Shown here: piece by piece, positions 1 through 3,876 of the stretch
Position numbering within the stretch: position 1 is the stretch's first letter
Layout: every line of letters begins with the position of its first letter
From: Gammaproteobacteria bacterium
GTDB taxonomy: Bacteria > Pseudomonadota > Gammaproteobacteria > Chromatiales > Sedimenticolaceae
NCBI GenBank assembly: GCA_020445245.1
Contig: JAGRHB010000108.1
Coordinates: 1-6,732 of the forward strand
Length of the DNA: 6,732 nucleotides
Reading direction: 5' to 3'
Translations under genes and position numbers: made by a program
The notes under the pieces: generated by a model
What the model was told of the DNA's origin: nothing
Seen by the model: the letters and a program-made list of their open reading frames with translations, nothing else
Databases searched by the model: none

Positions 1-624
1 TCGGTGGTTGGCAGCGTGCTGTTCTGCGATATCGTGGGTTTCACCCAGTTGTCGGAGTCACGTCAGCCCGCCGAGGTGGTGGCTCTGCTGAACGACTATT
101 TCGGTTATTTCGCGCTGGCGGCCGAGAGCTGCGGCGGCACCGTCGACAAGTTCATCGGTGACTGCATCATGATCGTATTCGGTGTGCCCAACGATGACCC
201 GCACCATGCACTGCACGCCCTGACCTGCGGCATGTTGATCCAGGCACTTACGCGGCGGATCAATCAGGCCCGCGAAAACCTCAACGAATCGACCGTGATG
301 CTACGCGTGGGCATCAGTTGCGGTCCGATGCTGGCTGGCAACCTGGGCAGCGCCGAGCGGATGCAGTACACCGTGGTCGGCGACACCGTGAATGTCGCGG
401 CCCGTCTGTGCGGCATGGCCGAGCCCGGTGGCGTGTTGCTGACCGGGGCCATGCTGGCATCCGGCCACCCAGGGTCGGCCAGCCACTATGCCGACCTCGG
501 TGCGGCGCAACTGCGCGGGCGCACGGAAAACGTCGAGGTCTGCGCGATGAACGTGGATGCGGTGGCGCACGACGTGAACGCAGACCGGCTGATCGACCAC
601 ATACTGTCGACGGTGAGTCGATGA
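1..624 (+). CDS. Class III adenylate/guanylate cyclase catalytic domain, 5'-truncated
   Basis: The reading frame is open from the first base and ends in TGA at 622-624, so the N-terminus and true start lie outside the window. Residues are counted from the GTG at 4. The fragment carries nearly the whole class III nucleotidyl cyclase catalytic domain. The first metal-binding Asp is in FCDIVGFT (D9), and DKFIGD supplies the purine-reading Lys (K49) and the second metal Asp (D53). GDTVNVAAR holds the second base-specifying Asp (D127) and the transition-state Asn and Arg (N130, R134). A Lys/Asp pair is the adenylyl-cyclase type, so the product is most likely cAMP, made from ATP. All catalytic residues are present, so the domain should be active, working as a homodimer. 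What precedes the domain (sensor, FHA, membrane or receiver region) cannot be seen. The stop overlaps the next start as ATGA, which implies translational coupling to the lipoprotein gene. Confidence 0.93.
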   Translation, partial: SVVGSVLFCDIVGFTQLSESRQPAEVVALLNDYFGYFALAAESCGGTVDKFIGDCIMIVFGVPNDDPHHALHALTCGMLIQALTRRINQARENLNESTVMLRVGISCGPMLAGNLGSAERMQYTVVGDTVNVAARLCGMAEPGGVLLTGAMLASGHPGSASHYADLGAAQLRGRTENVEVCAMNVDAVAHDVNADRLIDHILSTVSR

Positions 625-1607
625 ACGTGCGGGCTTTGCCGCTATTGCCGATGCTCCTGCTTGGCGGTTGCGCCTTGCTGGAGCGGGAATCGGTGCCTGA
701 GGTACCTCGTATCGAAGCACCGGTGACTGCCAGCGAGGCCATGACGATGGCAAACGATCTGGCGACCCGGGGACGCTGGTCGGCGGCGCAGGAGGTTCTC
801 GACGCGGCCTTCAGGCAGTTTCCCGGGGACCGTCGGCTGGGCGAGGAAAGGGCGTCGATGGTTGCCCGGCGCCAGCGCGCTGAGCGCCTGCTCGAGGATC
901 GCATCATGGTGGGCGATGCCGAGAATCAACATACCAAGATCCAACTGCTCGAACAGTTGTCGCTGGCGCGGCCGGACGATCTGGTCGTGCTGTCACGACG
1001 CATCTATTGGAAGGAGGTGCTGGCTTCGAAGATCGAGCAACTGACTGCGTGTGGCGAATTCCACGCGGCAGATACCACGGCGCTCGCCCGGCGGTGCATC
1101 GATCTGGCCAGTGCAATTCCGACCACCGCCGTCATCGATCAACGCCTGGCCAGGGTCAGCGCACAGTTGCGGGCAAGCGATGACATCGCGGCCGAGCGTC
1201 GTCGGGCGCGCGAGGAAAAGGAACGTCACCAGCGCGCCAAGGCATTGCTCGGCCAAGCCAAGGCGGCGATCGATGCGAGTGACTACCGGCGCGCGCTCGA
1301 TATCCTGGACAAGGTGGCGCAATTGCAGCCGGACAACCGGGAGGTCTCTGGCCTGCAGCAGAAGGCACTGGCGATCATCAGCCCGCAGGTCGATGCGCTG
1401 GTCAAACTGGGTGATCATCTGTACCTGGAAGAGCAGCTCGATGCCGCCGTTGCGACCTGGCAGGCGGCCCTGACCCTGAGGCCAGACGACGAAGAGATTC
1501 TGACGCGTATCGAGCGGGCGCGTACCGTGCTGGAACGCCTTGATCAGCTGCGCCAGCAACAGAAAGCGGTGCCAGCGGAACCACCGGCCGCATCGGGAGA
1601 TCGATGA
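621..1607 (+). CDS. TPR-type outer-membrane lipoprotein
   Basis: This predicted 328-residue lipoprotein has a signal peptide (MNVRALPLLPMLLLGGC) with lipobox LGGC and acylated Cys17. Residue +2 is Ala, not Asp, so outer-membrane sorting is expected. The mature part is almost all helical. A TPR-like helix pair lies at about residues 41-74 (GRWSAAQEVLDAAFRQFPGD), a charged coiled-coil stretch at about 184-206, and two further TPR-like units at about 206-239 and 259-292, the last with the pattern LDAAVATWQAALTLRPDD. The tail is Gln/Pro/Ala-rich. The start at 621 was chosen because it places the lipoprotein signal at the N-terminus and overlaps the cyclase stop by ATGA; an open frame reaches back to 318 but is a shadow of the cyclase gene. 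A weak GGTGAG at 612-617 sits close to the ATG, consistent with coupled translation. No catalytic motif is visible. A scaffold or periplasmic assembly role is inferred from the TPRs; the partner is unknown. Confidence 0.87.
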   Translation: MNVRALPLLPMLLLGGCALLERESVPEVPRIEAPVTASEAMTMANDLATRGRWSAAQEVLDAAFRQFPGDRRLGEERASMVARRQRAERLLEDRIMVGDAENQHTKIQLLEQLSLARPDDLVVLSRRIYWKEVLASKIEQLTACGEFHAADTTALARRCIDLASAIPTTAVIDQRLARVSAQLRASDDIAAERRRAREEKERHQRAKALLGQAKAAIDASDYRRALDILDKVAQLQPDNREVSGLQQKALAIISPQVDALVKLGDHLYLEEQLDAAVATWQAALTLRPDDEEILTRIERARTVLERLDQLRQQQKAVPAEPPAASGDR

Positions 1608-1821
1608 GGAATCCGCGCCAGGGGTCGGCCTTGCCCATCTGTCGCTCACCCCGTGCGACGGTCGCCGCACCTTCTTCCCGCTGTTTCCCAACGCCGCGCC
1701 GCCGGCTTCGTTGGCTGCAGCCAGGCGTTGCAGGATCGGTGCAAAAGGTGTCTGTCGGGAGGGCTTGGGGTTGGCGGCCTGACGCTCTGAATGTGGCGAT
1801 GACAGTCCGCGGGCAGCCGCT
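1608..1821. other. Convergent intergenic spacer, no supported gene
   Basis: This 214-base gap separates the lipoprotein gene from the convergent mogA. An open frame starts at 1604 with a second ATGA overlap and runs to 1894, but its translation is Arg/Pro/Ser-rich, shows no motif and runs 73 bases into mogA on the other strand, so it is not called. A perfect 12-bp palindrome, TGGCTGCAGCCA, lies at 1712-1723 without a following T-run. I see no convincing intrinsic terminator for either gene. Confidence 0.6.
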
Positions 1822-2376
1822 TCAGTCAGTGGGAGGGCGTGCTGCGCCCTTGGGTCGAAATGCTTTGATCACGGTCTCGTCAGTTTCGAGGTAGGGCCCG
1901 TCGATCAGGTCGATGCAGTAAGGCACCGCGGGGAACACCGCGTTGAGGCAGTCGGCAATCGCACTGGGTTTGCCCGGCAGGTTGATGATCAGTGACTCGC
2001 CGCGGATGCCGGCGATCTGCCGCGACAGGATCGCGGTGGGGACGAATTTCAGCGAGACCGAGCGCATCAGCTCGCCGAAGCCGTCGAGAATCTTGTCACA
2101 AACCGCCTCGGTGGCCTCCGGGGTGACGTCACGCTTCGCCGGTCCGGTTCCGCCGGTGGTCACCACCAGGCAGCAGCCCGATTCGTCGCACAGTTCGCGC
2201 AACACCGCCTCGACCTGTTCCTGTTCATCCGCCACCATCCGGGCCACCGGTTCCCAGCTGCTGCTGAGCGCCGAATCCAGCCATTCACGGATCGCCGGGC
2301 CGCCCAGATCCTGGTATTCGCCGCGACTCGCGCGGTCCGAAACGGTGACGATTCCAATGCGTGCGGGCTGTTTCAT
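1822..2376 (-). CDS. mogA: Molybdopterin adenylyltransferase MogA
   Basis: This 184-residue protein activates molybdopterin by transferring AMP from ATP, giving adenylyl-molybdopterin, into which MoeA then inserts molybdate. It acts in the cytoplasm in molybdenum cofactor synthesis. The fold signature is plain: an N-terminal strand (RIGIVTVSD, residues 6-14), the MogA/MoeA/MPT-binding motif TTGGTGPAKRDVTPEAT (73-89), VPTAILSRQ (112-120), INLPGKP (131-137) and the MogA-specific tail VPYCIDLIDGPYLET followed by AFRPK. Compared with E. coli MogA as I remember it, the functional Asp49 and Asp82 correspond to D50 and D83 here. The protein is about ten residues shorter because a loop before VPYCI is missing. 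The frame is open upstream to 2556, but ATG at 2374-2376 was chosen: it begins directly before the conserved fold and has GGAG nine bases upstream. The tail and the TAILSRQ motif favour MogA over MoaB. It is a lone gene here, divergent from the rnfB-like operon. Confidence 0.95.
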   Translation of the reverse strand: MKQPARIGIVTVSDRASRGEYQDLGGPAIREWLDSALSSSWEPVARMVADEQEQVEAVLRELCDESGCCLVVTTGGTGPAKRDVTPEATEAVCDKILDGFGELMRSVSLKFVPTAILSRQIAGIRGESLIINLPGKPSAIADCLNAVFPAVPYCIDLIDGPYLETDETVIKAFRPKGAARPPTD

Positions 2377-2451
2377 GCGGTCGGGCTCCAGTGCTGCAAT
2401 GGCGGTGGAGCATAACGCCTGAGGCGGCGGTCGGGCCAATGGGACCGACCG
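2377..2451. repeat. Repeated GCGGTCGGGC element in the mogA leader
   Basis: The 10-base sequence GCGGTCGGGC occurs at 2377-2386, directly before the mogA start codon, and again at 2427-2436, exactly 50 bases away. An inverted copy of its core, CCGACCG, lies at 2445-2451 and pairs with CGGTCGG at 2428-2434, giving a 7-bp stem with a 10-base loop. The arrangement could be an operator or an RNA structure in the mogA transcript. In GC-rich DNA chance repeats of this length are possible. Confidence 0.4.
2409..2439 (-). promoter_or_regulatory. Weak candidate sigma-70 promoter for mogA
   Basis: On the minus strand TTGGCC (2434-2439) and TATGCT (2409-2414) each match the sigma-70 -35 and -10 hexamers at four of six positions. 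The spacer is 19 bases, longer than ideal. It would start a transcript about 25 bases before the mogA ATG. It is the best pair I can find but is weak and overlaps one of the leader repeats. Confidence 0.2.
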
Positions 2452-2456
2452 GGTGC

Positions 2457-2471
2457 ACGGATTGGATCCGT
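2457..2471. repeat. Short perfect inverted repeat upstream of mogA
   Basis: ACGGAT and ATCCGT flank a three-base spacer TGG, giving a perfect 6-bp arm dyad. It could be an operator half-site pair or a small hairpin. No regulator family is recognised from it. Confidence 0.3.
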
Positions 2472-2542
2472 CTCGGTGGGCGAATCGCGTGCCCGCCGCC
2501 GCGTCGTGACGCCATCGGGATGCTGGTCCCGCGTCGCTGCAT

Positions 2543-2556
2543 TTGACCGGTGTCAA
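2543..2556. promoter_or_regulatory. FNR/FixK/Dnr-type binding site (TTGAC-N4-GTCAA)
   Basis: The sequence TTGACCGGTGTCAA is a perfect 5-bp dyad with a 4-base centre. It matches the TTGA-N6-TCAA core shared by FNR, FixK, Anr and Dnr/NnrR sites of the CRP/FNR family; the classical E. coli FNR box is TTGAT-N4-ATCAA. It lies between two divergent units, 167 bases from the mogA start codon and 412 bases from the rnfB-like start. FNR-type control would suit an oxygen-labile 2-oxoacid oxidoreductase and molybdoenzyme maturation. No good -10 hexamer sits at the class II distance on either strand, so the site may act from farther upstream or be fortuitous. Confidence 0.45.
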
Positions 2557-2688
2557 CTAATCCTCACGGGCGTACTCGGTCGAAACGCAATTTTCATCGG
2601 ATCGTGCCGTCTTGCCGATACGGGATTAATAAGGCTGCGTAACAAATTGAAATAAAACAATAAAAACGGATTCCGCAAGTGCGCCCGA

Positions 2689-2705
2689 ATTGTGCAATGC
2701 ACAAT
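2689..2705. promoter_or_regulatory. Perfect 17-bp palindromic operator candidate
   Basis: ATTGTGCAATGCACAAT is a perfect inverted repeat with 8-base arms around a single central A. It lies in the AT-richer part of the region, directly after the A-rich tract and about 265 bases before the rnfB-like start. The size and symmetry are typical of a site for a dimeric helix-turn-helix repressor such as a GntR- or TetR-family protein. It does not fit the NtrC, LexA or PdhR consensus spacing as I know them, so the regulator is not named. Confidence 0.45.
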
Positions 2706-2713
2706 ATTTCGCC

Positions 2714-2741
2714 GGTCGCCGTGGCTATTCCAATAGCGACC
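2714..2741. repeat. Bulged stem-loop next to the palindrome
   Basis: A perfect dyad GCTATT-CC-AATAGC (2724-2737) is extended by GGTC (2714-2717) pairing with GACC (2738-2741). The left arm carries a six-base bulge at 2718-2723. An alternative outer pairing GGTCGC/GCGACC is also possible, so two mutually exclusive folds can form. No T-run follows directly, and the next bases are CATTAAAAAC, so it is not a typical terminator on the plus strand. It could be a leader structure or an operator. Confidence 0.35.
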
Positions 2742-2840
2742 ATTAAAAACATCCGTGTTTCGCTTTTGTTGCCGGTCCCTAGACTGGGCCAATCCACGAA
2801 GTTCAGAGGGCCTTTTACCAACAGGCTCTCAGGGTCAAGT

Positions 2841-2856
2841 CCCGGTTTTTTCCGGG
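2841..2856. repeat. GC hairpin with a T6 loop in the leader
   Basis: CCCGG (2841-2845) and CCGGG (2852-2856) flank six T residues, giving a 5-bp all-GC stem whose loop is TTTTTT (AAAAAA on the other strand). The T-run is inside the loop, not after the stem, so it is not a standard intrinsic terminator. It lies 111 bases before the rnfB-like start and is probably in the 5' untranslated region. Confidence 0.35.
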
Positions 2857-2955
2857 TCGAGACGTAGTTGGGCGAATCCTGCCCGAGACGTCTGCACACG
2901 GCCACAAGCCGTACAACTGTAAACCGAAGCGGGCGCTGTTCGACCGCTTCAGCCT

Positions 2956-2960
2956 GAGGA
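2956..2960 (+). promoter_or_regulatory. Ribosome binding site deciding the TTG start of the rnfB-like gene
   Basis: GAGGA lies seven bases before TTG at 2968 but only one base before the alternative TTG at 2962. The spacing selects 2968 as the start. The next candidates, GTG at 2998 and ATG at 3007, lack a good Shine-Dalgarno sequence and would remove part of the membrane anchor. Confidence 0.65.
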
Positions 2961-2967
2961 CTTGAAG

Positions 2968-3843
2968 TTGAGTTCCTTGCAGTTTGTCGGCGTAGCGGTG
3001 GCTTTCATGTCCGCGCTGGGTGTTGTCCTGGCGAGCATCCTTGTCGTCGCCAATCGCTGGTTGTTCGTGCTGGAGGATCCACGCATCGATGATGTCGAGG
3101 ATCTCCTGCCCAAGGCCAACTGTGGCGCCTGCGGTACGCCGGGCTGCCGGCCGTTTGCAGAAAAGCTGGTGAAGGGCGAGGTGGACCCGGGCCTGTGCAC
3201 GGTCAATTCCAAGGACACCAACCAGATCATCGCCAACTTCCTTGGTGTGCAACTGGGTACGCACGAAAAGCGCGTGGCGCGCCTGGCCTGTGCCGGCGGC
3301 GCACACGTGGCCTACATCCGCGCCTCGTATGCCGGTCTTGGCAGCTGTCGCGGCGCCAGCCTGGTTGCCGGTGGCGGCAAGGGCTGCGCCTGGGGATGCC
3401 TGGGCATGGGCGACTGCGCCACCGTTTGCACCTTTGACGCCATTCATATGGATCGCCACGGCCTGCCGGTCGTGGATGCAGACAAGTGCACCGCGTGCGG
3501 TGACTGCGTGGATGTCTGCCCGAAGGATCTGTTCGAGATCCACCCCGTCAGTCACCGGCTGTGGGTGGCGTGCCGCAACCGCGAATTCGGCGACGCGGCA
3601 GAGGCGCAGTGTGAGGTGATCTGCACCGCCTGTGAGCGCTGTGCGGTCGACTCGCCGGAGGGCCTGATCACGATTCGCGACAATCTCGCGGTCATTGATT
3701 ACGGCAAGAACCGCCTGGCTTCGCGGGTTGCCATCGAGCGCTGCCCGACCGGGGCCATCGTCTGGCGCGAACCGGACGAACGCATCGTCAAGGGCCGCGA
3801 TGCCCGGCAAATCATCAGAAAGACCGCGCTGCCAGTCGGCTGA
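2968..3843 (+). CDS. rnfB: Long-form RnfB-like membrane-anchored iron-sulfur protein
   Basis: This 291-residue, 20-cysteine protein has one N-terminal membrane helix at about residues 6-28 and a soluble electron-transfer part. The RnfB-type Fe-S domain follows (NCGACGTPGCRPFAEKL; C52, C55, C60, C77). Next comes KGCAWGCLGMGDCATVC with C-x3-C-x5-C-x3-C (C140, C144, C150, C154), as in long clostridial and Bacteroides RnfB. A normal ferredoxin motif CTACGDCVDVCP follows (C174, C177, C180, C184). The last module is decayed: C219, C222 and C225 remain, but the fourth Cys position reads Ser in CAVDSPEG, and the region before CPTGAI has lost three of four expected cysteines, keeping C259. C202 and C215 might substitute. 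In Rnf complexes RnfB receives electrons from ferredoxin; proteobacterial RnfB is usually only about 190 residues. No other rnf gene is visible. The 33-base gap to the oxidoreductase gene suggests it is that enzyme's membrane partner. The symbol marks the family, not proven orthology. Confidence 0.82.
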   Translation: MSSLQFVGVAVAFMSALGVVLASILVVANRWLFVLEDPRIDDVEDLLPKANCGACGTPGCRPFAEKLVKGEVDPGLCTVNSKDTNQIIANFLGVQLGTHEKRVARLACAGGAHVAYIRASYAGLGSCRGASLVAGGGKGCAWGCLGMGDCATVCTFDAIHMDRHGLPVVDADKCTACGDCVDVCPKDLFEIHPVSHRLWVACRNREFGDAAEAQCEVICTACERCAVDSPEGLITIRDNLAVIDYGKNRLASRVAIERCPTGAIVWREPDERIVKGRDARQIIRKTALPVG

Positions 3844-3863
3844 CCGCAGCGACACAGAGACTT

Positions 3864-3868
3864 GAGGA
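3864..3868 (+). promoter_or_regulatory. Ribosome binding site deciding the oxidoreductase start
   Basis: GAGGA sits eight bases before ATG at 3877. An in-frame TTG at 3862 overlaps this motif and has no Shine-Dalgarno sequence of its own, so the ATG is preferred. Confidence 0.75.
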
Positions 3869-3876
3869 TCGACAAC

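Larger units (their letters stand above)
2377..2967. other. Divergent intergenic region between mogA and the rnfB-like gene
   Basis: This 591-base stretch has no supported coding sequence; open frames within it are short or are extensions of neighbouring shadows. The mogA-proximal 160 bases are GC-rich. From about 2541 the base composition falls, with an A-rich tract at 2641-2668 in which 23 of 28 bases are A or T. Several dyads sit here and are listed separately: 2429-2451, 2457-2471, 2543-2556, 2689-2705, 2714-2741 and 2841-2856. The density of symmetric elements, together with the divergent layout, points to a regulatory region with a long leader for the rnfB-like operon. No strong sigma-70 -35/-10 pair was found on the plus strand. 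Confidence 0.7.

Noticed and set aside
318..620. Upstream extension of the lipoprotein frame to an ATG at 318
   Set aside because: It overlaps the cyclase catalytic domain in another frame, and its translation is Arg-rich. The lipoprotein signal peptide begins exactly at 621.
1834..1850. Hairpin AGGGCG-TGCTG-CGCCCT considered as a terminator
   Set aside because: It lies inside the mogA coding sequence and has no T-run on either strand.
1604..1894. Possible 96-residue gene coupled to the lipoprotein gene
   Set aside because: It has Arg/Pro/Ser-rich composition and no motif, and it runs into the 3' end of mogA. Only the ATGA overlap and a GGGAG support it, so it is kept as a low-interest finding rather than a gene.
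2377..2556. N-terminal 60-residue extension of MogA on the minus strand
   Set aside because: The extra residues resemble no MogA sequence, and the ATG at 2376 has a well-spaced GGAG and begins at the conserved fold.
2689..2705. The 17-bp palindrome as an NtrC, PdhR or LexA site
   Set aside because: Half-site orientation and spacing do not match the consensus sequences of these regulators as I know them.
2962..2967. TTG at 2962 as the start of the rnfB-like gene
   Set aside because: It is only one base from the GAGGA motif, too close for initiation; TTG at 2968 has seven-base spacing.
3862..3876. TTG at 3862 as the start of the oxidoreductase
   Set aside because: It overlaps the ribosome binding site that serves ATG 3877 and has no Shine-Dalgarno sequence of its own.
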